Below, piece after piece: positions 1-9,189 of a stretch of DNA of 64,000 nucleotides. The notes under the pieces were generated by a model. The model was given only the letters and a program-made list of their open reading frames with translations. It was not told where the DNA came from and did no database searches. A program made the translations under genes and the position numbers. This DNA comes from Athripsodes cinereus (taxonomy: Eukaryota > Arthropoda > Insecta > Trichoptera > Leptoceridae): positions 6,497,122 through 6,561,121 of the forward strand of contig OX388327.1 in NCBI GenBank assembly GCA_947579605.1, in the 5' to 3' direction. Position 1 is the stretch's first letter, and each line of letters begins with the position of its first letter.

Positions 1-419
1 TAATAAACTATACATTATTAGCTGACATGTTGTACTGAAGGGTGTTATGCTGTGGACGATACAAGTCGAAAATGATGAGGGGAATATTTTTTATACAATT
101 ATTGATACATTTTTGTTCCAATGTTACAAAAGTTTATTCAAATATTATTCAAGAATGTTTATTAAGCAGTAAATATTCATGTTTTAAATTTTTTTTTATC
201 AATAGACGGTAAAACATAATTGCTTCTCTCAAATTTGAGCAGAGCTCGTGCTTTGAGGGATAAATTATTGGATTAAATTATAGGGATGTTATTGTAAATG
301 ATTTTTGTGTTGATCAGTGTTACAAATGGGCTCATATTGGCACACTAGCATTTATATGGAGTTAAAATTAATATCTTCACTCAAACAGATGTGAAAAATC
401 TATGAAATTTGTATAGTTT

Positions 420-640
420 CTTCTACTACTCATCATCATTATCAGTTGCTCTACAGCCCTTTATGAGCCTTGGCCTCCTCCAACATTCGGTTTCATCTCC
501 CCTTATCTAGGCATGGACTTTTCCAATTCCTGATGGCAACGATGTCTTTATACCTCTGTACCCCATCCATCCAACGGGGTTTGGGTCTACCAACTCTACG
601 TCTACCTTGTGGTCTTGTATGATTATTTTTTCTATCACTT
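420..640 (-). mobile_element. LINE-I reverse-transcriptase C-terminal fragment
   Basis: Read on the minus strand, the stretch encodes a broken C-terminal tail of a non-LTR reverse transcriptase: GRRRVGRPKPRWMDGVQRY, then a diverged W-K region, a stop, and EEAKAHKGL. The order GRP-x-x-RW, a D-rich linker and an EEAKAL-like end is typical of insect LINE C-termini after the RT domain. It ends in a short GAT-type tail (plus-strand CATCATCATTATCA at 432-445). It is 5'-truncated and carries a stop, so it is dead. Family assignment is by motif pattern only. Confidence 0.7.
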
Positions 641-752
641 CTTAAACTATACCATCATTGCATATCCCAGCTGCATGTTATAACGATGTTGTATTAAAAA
701 CTAAATTACTTCAATATCTAAAACAGCATACAAAAATAACTATTTAAAAATA

Positions 753-1046
753 TTGATGGGTTCTCAGGTATCCGTGATACAGGAGAGACGATGGTCCTGG
801 CTGGGTCATGTTCTGAGAATGCCCAATGATAGTTGGCCAAAAGAGCTCTGTTCATCCGTTCACAAGGGTTTCGTCGGCCTGGGCGTCTCTCTTTCACAAT
901 ACACCGTTCCTACGACAACGACATCAGAGCGCAGGGAATGTCGTGGGAAGAGGTGACGCGATTGGTACAGAGACGCTCTGAATGGAGGAGGCTGGTTTCT
1001 GCCCAATTCTCCCGAGAGGAGCGTTGAGGGCGAAGATGATGATGAT
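753..1046 (+). mobile_element. LINE-A RT C-terminal fragment with (GAT)n tail
   Basis: Two overlapping frames give one degraded RT tail: RRWSWLGHVLRMPNDSWPK from about 785, then a frameshift to FRRPGRLSF...DIRAQGMSWEEV and ending RLVSAQFSREER at 1027. The W-x-GH-x-x-RM motif, a GRP-type linker and a WEEV..LAQRRSEWRRLV end are characteristic of non-LTR retrotransposon C-termini. The coding part is followed at once by a GATGATGATGATGA tail. Related copies lie at 8076-8302, 28908-29007, 57525-57665 (minus) and 21312-21400 (minus). It is 5'-truncated and frameshifted. Confidence 0.85.
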
Positions 1047-1085
1047 GAGGTATCCCAATCCAGGGATAAAATATTAATGTACCTA

Positions 1086-1366
1086 ATTAAAAAAACTTTA
1101 AATTGTGTGAAATGTGTGAAATTGTGCCAAATATTTGAAATTTGAATATTTGAAAGTGTACCAAAATTGGTATTGGTATTTCTTTGTAAAAATGAGTGCT
1201 AGATTAAAACGGACCTAACTACGTATATAATTAAATAATTTAAATTGTGTAATTGTGTAAAATCAAACTATTTGAAAGTGCACCAAAATTGCTAAACTGC
1301 ATAGTTTTTCTAATCTTTATTTGCATAAATGAGTGCTAAATCAAACAGACCTAACTACATATGTCA
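1086..1366. repeat. Diverged tandem duplication, about 140-bp unit
   Basis: Unit one (about 1086-1222) and unit two (about 1226-1366) share, in order, a TTTAAATTGTGT block, ATTTGAAAGTG-ACCAAAATTG, AAATGAGTGCTA and CGGACCTAACTAC / CAGACCTAACTAC. The two are clearly related but carry many substitutions and small indels. No coding sense was recognised. An A18 run follows at 1451-1468. Confidence 0.7.
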
Positions 1367-1369
1367 ATT

Positions 1370-1885
1370 TTGTAATTATTTTAATTGTTCCCCTCATACC
1401 AGCTCTTAATACCATGTGCTGAATGGGGAACTAGATATTATTTTGTTGTTATAAAAAAAAAAAAAAAAAACTTGTATAATTTCTATATAATTGTAATTGA
1501 AAACCATTTTATTGAATAAATTCTATTCTATCACATATACATACAGACAAAGAGAGTAAAACAATAATTCATTATCACATAAAAAAATATAAATGAACTA
1601 TGTAGGTAATTACCTACTACAAATAAAACATATTACGATATATAAATAAGTGTGTATGTATGTATGTATTTGTGAACATTAGGGTGGAGCGAACATTATA
1701 CAATGAAATAATTAATTTAAATCTAAACCATAACACATTATACATATCAGCAATGCGTGTCATTTGTCATACCGATACAGTACCTTTCTATGAAGGTACA
1801 AACATAATAATAATAAATATTTTTATTGACTAAAAATACAAATATATTCACTGCCGAATAATTTTATTTTTATAAAATGTATAAA
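1370..1885. other. No gene seen; A-run and AT-rich filler
   Basis: Contains an A18 run near 1451-1468, possibly the tail of an unrecognised retroposon, a TGTATGTATGTATG microsatellite near 1651, and otherwise AT-rich sequence. Nothing else is recognised. Confidence 0.5.
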
Positions 1886-1888
1886 AAA

Positions 1889-2046
1889 CATCATCCCCGT
1901 AGATTCCCGTTGAGAAAACTAGGCCTCCCATTCTTTTTCGTTAGTTTTTGAGTGCCCTGTAAAAGGTTGGTTTTAGTAAAATATTACGTATAAGACATTT
2001 AACATCTTCAATTCAGCAACGAGTTATGCCACCCATCCTGAGAATC
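1889..2046 (+). repeat. DR1 dispersed repeat
   Basis: Carries the DR1 landmarks in the sense used throughout this annotation: a CTCCCATTCTTTTTCGTTAG block, GAGTGCCCTGTAAAAGG, an ACATCTTCAATTCAGCAACG block and GCCACCCATCCTGA. The 3' part with the CCCACTTGTGGGA hairpin is missing. DR1 has at least 30 fragments here, on both strands, and no coding potential. Confidence 0.75.
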
Positions 2047-2129
2047 TTCCTTTTGAATTGGTACTGAGAGGATATGCAATAAGTTCGCTGACTACCCCAT
2101 GATGATATATATTAGTATACACTCAAAAT

Positions 2130-2372
2130 TTGGCGTCTGTTTCCTGCTTATTCTTCTCCCTTGTACCTCCTCTCCTAATTCCTTAAACGTTTTTTTTTTT
2201 AAATTTCACATAATTAGGTTAGTTGGAAGAAATCACGCCTCCGCGATAAGCTCGCCCTCTGTGTGGTATAATATCCATTGTATCATTGTACTGAAAATAA
2301 TTGTATATCTAATCTATGTTAAATTGCTTGTAAATCAATGTACAGTAAAGAATAAATAAATAAAAATAATAA
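2130..2372 (+). mobile_element. LINE-K 3' untranslated region and tail
   Basis: Matches the 3' UTR that follows a Jockey/CR1-like RT tail at 34403-34935: a pyrimidine-rich CTTATTCTTCTCCC block, GGTTAGTTGGAAGAAATCACG, CGATAAGCTCGCCCTCTGTG, TCAATGTACAGTAAAG and an AATAAATAAATA tail. Only the 3' end is present, as expected for a 5'-truncated LINE insertion. Confidence 0.8.
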
Positions 2373-2707
2373 AACTAAAAGTATTCATGTCTATTTTATT
2401 TTAAAAGTTCAATATATGTGTAACTAATATTTCATTCACATCCATTGTACATGTAAAGGCAAATACACAAGTACCAGTGGTGTATCTTCCATACAAGCAG
2501 AAAAATAGTTTTTTTTAAATTTTTATAATTGCGCACAGTTAACAATCCGATCATTTTAAATAGGTATTGCTCGTAGACGTGTTACCGTGTAAGCAAAGTA
2601 ATTCCATTGATGAATTCGACCTGTCGATCGAAATGTGCGAGATTATTTTTTTTTTCACAGAACGCATTATCTCTTATGAGGTTTATGTTTTTGTCTCGCT
2701 CAAGTCT

Positions 2708-2800
2708 CTCATATGCATCGGCTCTCGTCCGATTGCTAGAGTTAAACGACATTGGGCACTGTCAGTTCTTGGATGGGTGACTATTTTAAACATATTGGAG
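2708..2800 (+). pseudogene. 5S rRNA-derived pseudogene
   Basis: The segment aligns by eye with the middle and 3' half of animal 5S rRNA: CATCGGCTCTCGTCCGAT corresponds to the conserved CACCGGTTCTCGTCCGAT, GTTAAACGACATTGGGC to GTTAAGCAACATCGGGC (box A region), and TTGGATGGGTGAC is identical to the box C region. The first 30 or so bases and the 3' acceptor stem do not match, so it cannot fold as a full 5S rRNA. A dispersed 5S pseudogene or the head of a 5S-derived SINE would both fit; no SINE body or tail was found downstream. Confidence 0.8.
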
Positions 2801-3494
2801 TAATAGATTCAAATATAACGTATTTTTTAATGTTTATAATTCTTCTAATTTGAATACTTAATATTTAGTAGCTACCTTATTTATAGCGTTGGGCCTACCC
2901 ATTTTGAAAACCTTAGAGAAGCCACTGATAATTACATTTATATAAAATATTAATTTATTAAAATCCATTATATTTAATATCAGAAAACCTGTCACGCTGT
3001 GATAATATTTGAAATAAAATAATATTTCATAATACTCATACACAGTTATAAAATATTGTGTAAAAGGTAAATGAAATAATTTACCTATAAATAAATGTAA
3101 ATTGTATAAATGTCCAGCAGATACACAAATAGTATGTAGAGTAAATGATAATTATTTTATAGATGGGAGTGTACGAGTGTGGGGTGAATTGAACTCAAAA
3201 CAATATTCATCCCTATACTTAACGTATCAAGGATATTCAAATATATGCAGGAATTAATCCTTCAATCGAATTTATCTGATCATTAATTATTTTTTTAAAC
3301 GCTATCATTTTATTAGTTCAATGACAATCTGGACACTTGAAAGCTTGAAACATTTTGGTTTGGATTAATACTGTGTCCTTACCCTTGTGTACCATACCAC
3401 CATTGTGTGTCCATTACGGCTTCAATTGTCATGTACATAATACCGCAGTATACACTTATTGCTCATCGCGATAGGTGTTGTGAAAGAGGTATAA

Positions 3495-3770
3495 TTACTC
3501 TGGCCATATCTGTCCCTGAAATGTCGAGACAATCGTTAGCGAAGGTTTCCATGTTGCGCTCTCTGCTGTATTTACTTTTCTGCTAAGGTGTCGATCCTTT
3601 ATAATTTTTCCCAACTCCTCCGGAATTTCAGAATTCTCTAGGATCTTTTCCATGGAGATATCCAGAGTGACTCCTCTAATCACTCCCATTGTGTGTAATA
3701 AAAACACTCCGGTTGTTTTTATTAATGTGATGGCGGGTGAAAGAATTATTCTAAATGCCGCCACTGCACA
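3495..3770 (-). pseudogene. LINE ORF1 gag-like remnant
   Basis: A minus-strand frame of about 89 codons reads MGVIRGVTLDISMEKI near residues 26-41, IIKDRHLSRKVN near 54-65 and PSLTIVSTFQGQIWPE at the end. The pattern 'I-R-G-V/I-x-x-D-I-S...E-I', then 'R-x-x-R-K', then 'P-S-x-T-x-x-x-T-F-x-G-Q-x-x-P-E' resembles the RNA-binding region of ORF1 (gag-like) proteins of Jockey/CR1-type LINEs. It is far shorter than a full ORF1, and neither zinc knuckles nor RT were found next to it. Assignment is by motif resemblance only. An A-rich (AATA)n run at 3845-3868 on the plus strand is probably unrelated. Confidence 0.45.
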
Positions 3771-3899
3771 TCATCACATTTTTTCTTGTGTAGGTATATT
3801 GCTTTATTTTATTTGTTATATGAATGATGATGTGCAAGAAGAATAAAATAAATAAATAAATAAATAAATGATATGCTTAGGTACTTTGTACCTACTTAC

Positions 3900-4300
3900 C
3901 TTCAGCCTTAATACCACCTGATACCACTTTGGGTATTTTTGAATTATTCAGTTTTCTTCCAAAGTCCAGCGGATGCCATTGTTTTGTTGTGTCAGTATTT
4001 TGGGGCATGACTGTACATGGTCCGAGGGCGTTTGGTTTGTAAAAGACAAGAGGTGCATCAAGCATGGAAGAGTTTTGAGGAAGGGATGGGATTTTAGTAA
4101 GTTTATTATCTTGAGATCTAGGACGTTTCCATCCGTCAGTGGATCAACGGGCACCTCCATAAATTCCATAATGGAGGTACCAACGACACATTGCTGTTAT
4201 GGAAGCTGTAAAGTGATAATCACTTGAAAGAATAAAGAAAATTAAAAAGAAATAAATAAATGCGAAAAAATTAAATCACTACGAAATTGAACAATCCCGA
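3900..4300. other. Unrecognised stretch with small open frames on both strands
   Basis: Open frames of 73 codons (minus, 3948-4169) and 84 codons (plus, 3973-4227) overlap antisense to one another. Neither product shows a motif I recognise. The region could be another piece of the LINE whose ORF1 lies just downstream on the minus strand, but nothing proves it. Confidence 0.3.
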
Positions 4301-4304
4301 ACTT

Positions 4305-4372
4305 CCCAAGATGAAATAAGTCATTCAGGATGGGTGGAAATCTCATCGCTGAATTTAAGATATAAAATGAAA
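4305..4372 (-). repeat. DR1 fragment
   Basis: Plus-strand text reads AAGTCATTCAGGATGGGTGG followed by CTCATCGCTGAATTTAAGAT, the core of DR1 in reverse sense. It is truncated at both ends. Confidence 0.75.
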
Positions 4373-4389
4373 AATAAAATTGTGTTAGT

Positions 4390-4475
4390 TATAAGACATC
4401 GCATTCTTGATGTTGTATAGTATAACTAGTATATAACCAATGTACAGTGAAGAATAAAATAAAATAAAACAAAAT
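4390..4475 (+). mobile_element. LINE-K 3' tail fragment
   Basis: CATCGCATTCTTGATG, CCAATGTACAGTGAAGAATA and an (AATAA)n tail match the end of the LINE-K 3' UTR seen at 2130-2372 and 34740-34935. Confidence 0.6.
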
Positions 4476-4913
4476 TTTCGTGACTAATATTTTTTGTGAA
4501 ATTCCCGTTTATATTTTAATTGTTCCAATGTCACACATGTTGTATGATGGATATAATATATAAGTATTACATACAATCACGCGATCATCGGATTTGTGAA
4601 CATTGCCGACCAGGTAGGTATGTACAAACAGTACAACTAATAATATTATTAATAATTATTATATCGCATTAACTGTAGGTATCTGTACTGCGACATTACA
4701 AACATACATACCAACATACGTAATAAAATAATATATTAAATCATATTATATATTATGTACCAACTAGATAAATATACCCGAGAGGCTTCTGAAGGAAATT
4801 GACATAAATGACTTTCTTATTTTTACTCTCCTATCTATAGCATCATGACACATCCCATAATTAGCAGACCGATTGATCCCTAAAATTTTGGATCAAAACT
4901 ACATAGGTAGATT

Positions 4914-5014
4914 TTAATTGAGAAAGACGTCTTTCGTCCTTCAAAGACATTGTTGATTTCAAGGAGATTGACAATGTCCTCGAAAAACGGAAGACGTATC
5001 TCTCTCAATTCAAA
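4914..5014. mobile_element. MITE-2 foldback copy
   Basis: A near-palindrome: AATTGAGAAAGACGTCTTTCG with TCAAAGACATTG on the left is mirrored by GACAATGTC and CGGAAGACGTATCTCTCTCAATT on the right. Related copies occur at 10312-10415, 39857-39912, 52665-52735 and 62244-62300. It is small, non-coding and AT-flanked. No clear target duplication was established. Confidence 0.7.
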
Positions 5015-5104
5015 TCTATATGATTGGATAAAAACATTTGTTTTTGAATTTCATTTAATCTTTGTGAATCAGATGTAATTATTTATAAATTATCTTAATG
5101 AAGT

Positions 5105-5217
5105 AAGTGGATGACCTGTTCAGAGCAGCACAGGACAGGGAGGTTTTCGCCGGAGTGATCGCCAACGTCGGGGGGACCTGGCATGGCACAGGAAGAAGAA
5201 GAAGAATGAAGTAAGGG
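5105..5217 (+). mobile_element. LINE-F 3' end with (GAA)n tail
   Basis: Encodes VDDLFRAAQDREVFAGVIANV followed by a GTCGGGGGGACCTGGCATGG block and a GAAGAAGAAGAA tail. The DRE-x-F/Y-x-x-x-V-A-N end matches the fuller RT tail at 58816-59380, and the block after it matches 13830-13899. It is a short 5'-truncated insertion. Confidence 0.75.
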
Positions 5218-5373
5218 AGAACAATTTATTTATAGCAGAATTTAGATGTAAACTATATTTACAATAATAATTAAAGCTAACTGATTGAATGCTTTTTTAA
5301 ATAAAATCCTAATGCTTTCAATCAAGTTATCAATTTATTTAAAAGAAAATGTAAACTTTATATTGATAGTTCT

Positions 5374-5417
5374 GGGGTCCTAAAATGGCCACATATAAAG
5401 TGGCCTTTTTAGCCCCC
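5374..5417. repeat. Compact hairpin resembling fused MITE ends
   Basis: GGGGTCCTAAAATGGCCAC is followed after ATATAAA by its near-complement GTGGCCTTTTTAGCCCCC. This is a stem of about 18 bp with a 7-nt loop, the structure left when a TIR element loses its whole interior. Confidence 0.5.
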
Positions 5418-5696
5418 CCTGATCCTAAACACATAATTATGACACATACAACTGTCATACACATAAACATGACGATATGAAAAGTAACATTTTGTTGATT
5501 ATTAATACTTCTGTTATAGTAATGATAAAATAAATATAATATTTTTACGATTATAATATGTGCGACCCACCCTGAAAATAATGTATAAGTAGTTGTTATA
5601 CATAGCTAGTGGTCTGATTTTTACGTACCTACATACATATATACATTTGAATATATGTAATTATAATATAATCAATATAATAGTGTGTATTGTTAC

Positions 5697-6208
5697 CAGG
5701 GTTGCCAGGTGTTCGGTATTCTACCGAACCGTTCGGTATTTTAGCACCGTGTTCGGTGTTCGGTATGACAAAAATACCGAAGTATGGGCGGTTCGGTATT
5801 TTTTTCTGATTAATTTTTCTCCCTAATAAACAACATAAGCGCTAACTTGAAACAGATAATTAAAACGATAATGGCAGTACCAATGTAGTAATGCTTATGT
5901 GGAAAGAGTATTTAGCCATATGAATTATTTGTGGACGAACAGCCGTAATAAATTAAGTGTGGACATGGTGAAGGCTGAATCATGTATACAATGTAATATC
6001 AGTCTGACATGTTGCGAAATGCATGGGCAGTTAAAGCAAATAAGACGTATTGCTGAAAGCGTGCATTAGTGAAAAAAAATATAATATTTATAAGTTAGGG
6101 CAGCTAGTTGGTCTTGTGCAATGGCACTTTGTATTTCAAGGTCATAATATAGTTCAACGATCAACTTTTTTTGTTCGGTATTTTTTTGGAGAAGACCTGG
6201 TAACCCTG
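5697..6208 (+). mobile_element. Non-autonomous hAT element with intact target duplication
   Basis: Ends are CAGGGTTGCCAGGT on the left and ACCTGGTAACCCTG on the right (14-bp TIRs, one mismatch). Both sides carry the same 8 bases ATTGTTAC (5689-5696 and 6209-6216), the 8-bp duplication typical of the hAT superfamily. The left subterminal region (5711-5800) holds repeated TTCGGTAT motifs on both strands, and one recurs near the right end, as expected for transposase-binding sites. A remnant of the transposase C-terminus lies inside (separate entry). At 512 bp it cannot encode a transposase and would need one in trans. Confidence 0.93.
5918..6064 (+). pseudogene. hAT transposase C-terminal remnant
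   Basis: One frame reads NYLWTNSRNKLSVDMVKAES then CIQCNISLTCCEMHGQL, ending in two stops. N-x-LSVDMVKAE followed by a hydrophobic N-x-x-x-C-x-E/M segment is the end of the dimerisation domain of many hAT transposases. A frame change near 6050 continues LKACISEKKY, also typical of that end. Everything N-terminal, including the catalytic residues, has been lost. It supports the hAT identity of the surrounding element. Confidence 0.7.
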
Positions 6209-6430
6209 ATTGTTACGCTATCTGTTTTGCTCACTTTCACTTAGAGTACTTAATAGTACTTACTTAGTATTCATTCGTTCATACACTAAAAGAAAAAAGG
6301 TCTTCTGTCACGAGAATTATTGTCTTGAGTAAATTTTTTAAATTATTAAAATTAAAATTTTGTAGGTATACAATCAAAGAAGATTTTAACTGTTGAAGGG
6401 TGTTTGTGTTAACACTGTGAAAATTCATAT

Positions 6431-6635
6431 TTAATAATTTATAAATAATTAAAACACTGTTATATTTTCACTATATGTATTTATATAAACTCTAACGTTT
6501 TCGCCCAAAAGTTTTGTAAAAGACATATACTGATTCAGTACTCTTGAGAATGCCCATTGAAGTGGGCGAAAACGTTAGAGTGTAAATAAATATAGTGAAA
6601 ATATAACAGTGTTTTAATTATTTATAAGTTATTAA
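6431..6635. repeat. Long inverted repeat containing a hammerhead-type end
   Basis: Left arm 6431-6507 and right arm 6563-6635 are near-perfect reverse complements (arms about 75 bp). The inner ends are AACGTTTTCGCCCA and TGGGCGAAAACGTT. The right half reads CTTGAGAATGCCCATTGAAG then TGGGCGAAAACGTTAGAG: a decayed CUGAUGA-like core, a stem II hairpin (GCCCA/TGGGC), GAAA, then self-complementary ACGT and UA. This is the layout of hammerhead motifs in Penelope-like elements. It is interpreted as two element ends arranged head to head. Confidence 0.7.
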
Positions 6636-6837
6636 AGAAGATTTTCATAATCGTGAAATAATAACGAAAATCTTGAAATAAAAAATCGATATAATCGGCA
6701 TTTCTTTTTGTTATGTTGGATTTTGTTTAACTTTAATGTCAATTCTCTATTGATAGTTATAGGTTTCTTAGTTGTATGTTGTTTAACATTTTTGTATTTT
6801 TCTATTTAGATGTAAAGTATACTTACATAATTTTTTG

Positions 6838-6892
6838 TTAAATACTTATGGCCGTTTATTGTGTAAAAATAAAATAAATAAAATAAAAGAAT
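6838..6892 (+). mobile_element. LINE 3' tail fragment (unassigned)
   Basis: TTATGGCCGTTTATTGTGTA followed by an (AATAA)n tail matches the end at 59610-59655 (TTATGGCCGTCCACTGTAC plus AATAAATA). It is only the extreme 3' end of an otherwise unseen LINE. Confidence 0.45.
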
Positions 6893-6984
6893 TGCAATTC
6901 TTAAAAAAAGAAAAAAGTTTTCATTAAATAGATAAAATTCTCACTATAAAGTATTTATACCTACTATGTTTTACGAGATCTGTA

Positions 6985-7173
6985 GACCATGTAAAAACAC
7001 ATTTAAGCGTTACGTTTTCGTTTCGTTTTCGTTCAAACGTTGACGACGTTGCGAGAACGTGTCAATTTTCGTAGCTACTTGTGTATTTTAGCTACGAAAA
7101 TTGATGCGTTCTCTCAACCTCGTCTTGTTTGAACGAAAACGTAACGCTTAAATGTGTTTTGACTAGGGGCCCT
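6985..7173. mobile_element. MITE-1 foldback copy A
   Basis: The right end reads AAGCGTTACGTTTTCG-type sequence in reverse and terminates GTGTTTTGACTAGGGGCC; the left end is a decayed version (GACCATGTAAAAACAC). The interior is nearly palindromic around TAGCTACTTGTGTATTTTAG. A close copy with clean TA flanks is at 62396-62556. The left TA (6983-6984) is present, the right one is not. LINE-E sequence starts immediately after the right end. Confidence 0.75.
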
Positions 7174-7385
7174 GAAACGAGGGGTGTGAGAAAGCGCGGG
7201 CGTCCGAGAACTACGTGGTTCAATCACGTAGATCAAATTCTCGAAGACGGCCGTGTGTTGAGTAAGAAAAATCGATGTACGTGCATGAGAGGTTGCATAA
7301 AAATAGATCTACATGGTGTTCCGTTCTCTCTGCCTACCCCACTTGGGATGCGGTGTGAGGGAACAAATAGACAGATAGATAATAT
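7174..7385 (+). mobile_element. LINE-E RT C-terminal fragment
   Basis: Encodes RGVRKRGRPRTTWFNHVDQI, then LEDGRVLSKKNRCTCMRGCI with CCKDRS-like remnants, and ends VPFSLPTPLGMRCEG before an ATAGACAGATAGATA tail. GRPRTTW followed by DQIL and a cysteine-bearing C-terminal segment is the LINE-E pattern, also seen at 11600-11700, 13640-13995 and 55730-56190. The 3' terminal CTACCCCACTTGGGATGCGG is strikingly like the 3' end of DR1. It is 5'-truncated against MITE-1. Confidence 0.8.
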
Positions 7386-8075
7386 GGATTATCTGTTATT
7401 TGGTTTTAAAAAACCTTTGCAATTCTTCACATTTTCAGATTTTTCAGAATTGCAGAATTTTTTGGGAATATGTAGATTATGCAGATCCTTTGCGCAATGC
7501 CAAGTCCTTCCGAGATGGAGAGATTAGTCCTTCTGGTAATCCATAATATCTGAATCAACAAACATACCTTCTTGTTAACCAACGAATACGTATAGGTATT
7601 TATGTGATAAATTCTACATACATACATACATATAATGTACAAAGGTTTTGTTCTAAGCAATATCTTAGCTCAATGCGGTTTTCACCTGTCTAAGATATAG
7701 GTATCTGAAAGGATGTTATCGTAGGAACAATAATAATAATAATATAGATTCTACATATTATTATTCTACTATTTTTGAGTACATTGAATTACATTTATTA
7801 CCCAATAGAAGTGCATTGGACGCTAGAAACAATGTGCGATAAATTAAATGATGAAATTTACTCATCTTCCGTTTAATATTATGAAACTAGCGTTGTTATT
7901 GCATTGACCTAATTATGTGATTTGTTATTATGCCGAATGTAATATTTAGATATTGTACTACAAATTATTCGCTAAAAGTGATGAAATATCAAAATATTAA
8001 AAGATTTGGAGTTATAAACGTTAGCAGTTATATATTTTCACGCACACTATTATAAATATTGTGCGTTGATGTGTG

Positions 8076-8302
8076 CCAATGATAGTTGGCCAAAAAGAGC
8101 ACTGTTCTTCCGTCCGCAGGGGTTCCGTAGGCCCGGGCGTCCCTCTTTCACAATACACCGTTCCTATGACAACGATATCAGAGCGCAAGGAATGTCGTGG
8201 GAAGAGGTGACGCAATTGGCACAGAGACGCTCTGAATGGAGGAGGCTGGTTTCTGCCCTGTGCTCCCGAGAGGAGCGTTGAGGGCGATGATGATGATGAT
8301 TA
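8076..8302 (+). mobile_element. LINE-A RT C-terminal fragment with (GAT)n tail
   Basis: One open frame runs NDSWPKRALFFRPQGFRRPG, then DIRAQGMSWEEVTQLAQ and RRLVSALCSREER, stopping at 8281, followed by a GATGATGATGATGAT tail. This is the cleanest LINE-A copy here and shares almost all its residues with 833-1027. Only the last 70 codons of the RT protein remain. Confidence 0.88.
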
Positions 8303-8471
8303 TAAATATTTGTACTAATAATTATAATTAAAATAATAAATAGGTTGGCATATCTTACATATTATTTATTTGAAGTATGAAGACAAAGAGAAACAAATAG
8401 AGATAGTTAGTTAGAGATAGATAGTTAGAAGTTTAATTTATTGACCAACGGTTCTTGGTGGAAGTTCATAT

Positions 8472-8648
8472 TAATTATTTTTAAAATGAAACACGATATA
8501 CTCGTATAGTTATTCCACTATTGACTTTATTTATTTTCGCGAGCCGGCTTTCAAGAGCGGAAGCTCTTGAAAGCCGGCTCGCAAAAATTAATAAAGTCAA
8601 TAGTGGAATAATTATATACTTATCGTGTTTTATTTTAAAAATTAGAGA
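8472..8648. repeat. Near-perfect palindrome with hammerhead-type halves
   Basis: Arms of about 85 bp (8475-8558 and 8563-8645) meet at a 4-nt GGAA loop. The inner part reads CAAGAGC-GGAA-GCTCTTG then AAAGCCGGCTCG: a stem II with GNRA-like loop, GAAA (8569-8572), self-complementary GCCGGC and UC. The minus-strand motif at 34075-34125 has the same layout but keeps the CUGAUGA core. The palindrome therefore looks like two copies of a Penelope-like terminal repeat joined inverted within the ribozyme. Confidence 0.8.
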
Positions 8649-9095
8649 TATTTAAGTTTATCTACTTTGTCTGCTCGTCACCTTGATTTGAAACGGAACA
8701 AAAGAAAATGAAAAAAAAAACTATTGATCTACGGATCTCGTCTACATAGTTATTAATATCAATGGTTAGATACGAGTTCATATTGATATACAAACTTCTT
8801 CTGTATGCACAGCCTGTTCCTTTCTCCAAAGATATCTTCTGCTTCCCACTTCATGTTAGATATTACTATATGTGTACCTACCTACTAGTATTCCTGTCGT
8901 GGGGTCATCGCAAACAAATGAGGGGGTGTGAACAACATGTAGCCCCGTCTCAAGACTCAAAACTACCCACTGTTAAAGATATAGTGCTGTAGTGAGTACG
9001 TCCTTACCTAGTTGATAGGGTGGAAAATCTTACATCGATATTTCAGCAAAGTGATTTATTTTGAAAATAAATTAAATTCTTCCCGGAAAACGACG

Positions 9096-9150
9096 TTTTC
9101 CAGTCTTTTCTGTAAACTTTTGAATGATCTGTAAAAGGCAGATCTGGAAA
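9096..9150 (+). repeat. DR1 fragment
   Basis: CCAGTCTTTTCTGTAAACTT and TGAATGATCTGTAAAAGGCA match the first half of DR1. The rest is absent. Confidence 0.6.
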
Positions 9151-9189
9151 TGCCATGAAAGTAATGATAATAAACTAGACATTTTTTTA

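Noticed and set aside
2567..2803. 78-codon open frame ending in RHWALSVLGWVTILNILE
   Set aside because: Its second half is the 5S rRNA pseudogene; there is no independent sign of coding.
5697..6208. Repeated TTCGGTAT motifs considered as a regulatory operator array
   Set aside because: They are confined to the subterminal regions of a hAT element with target duplications, so transposase binding is the simpler explanation.
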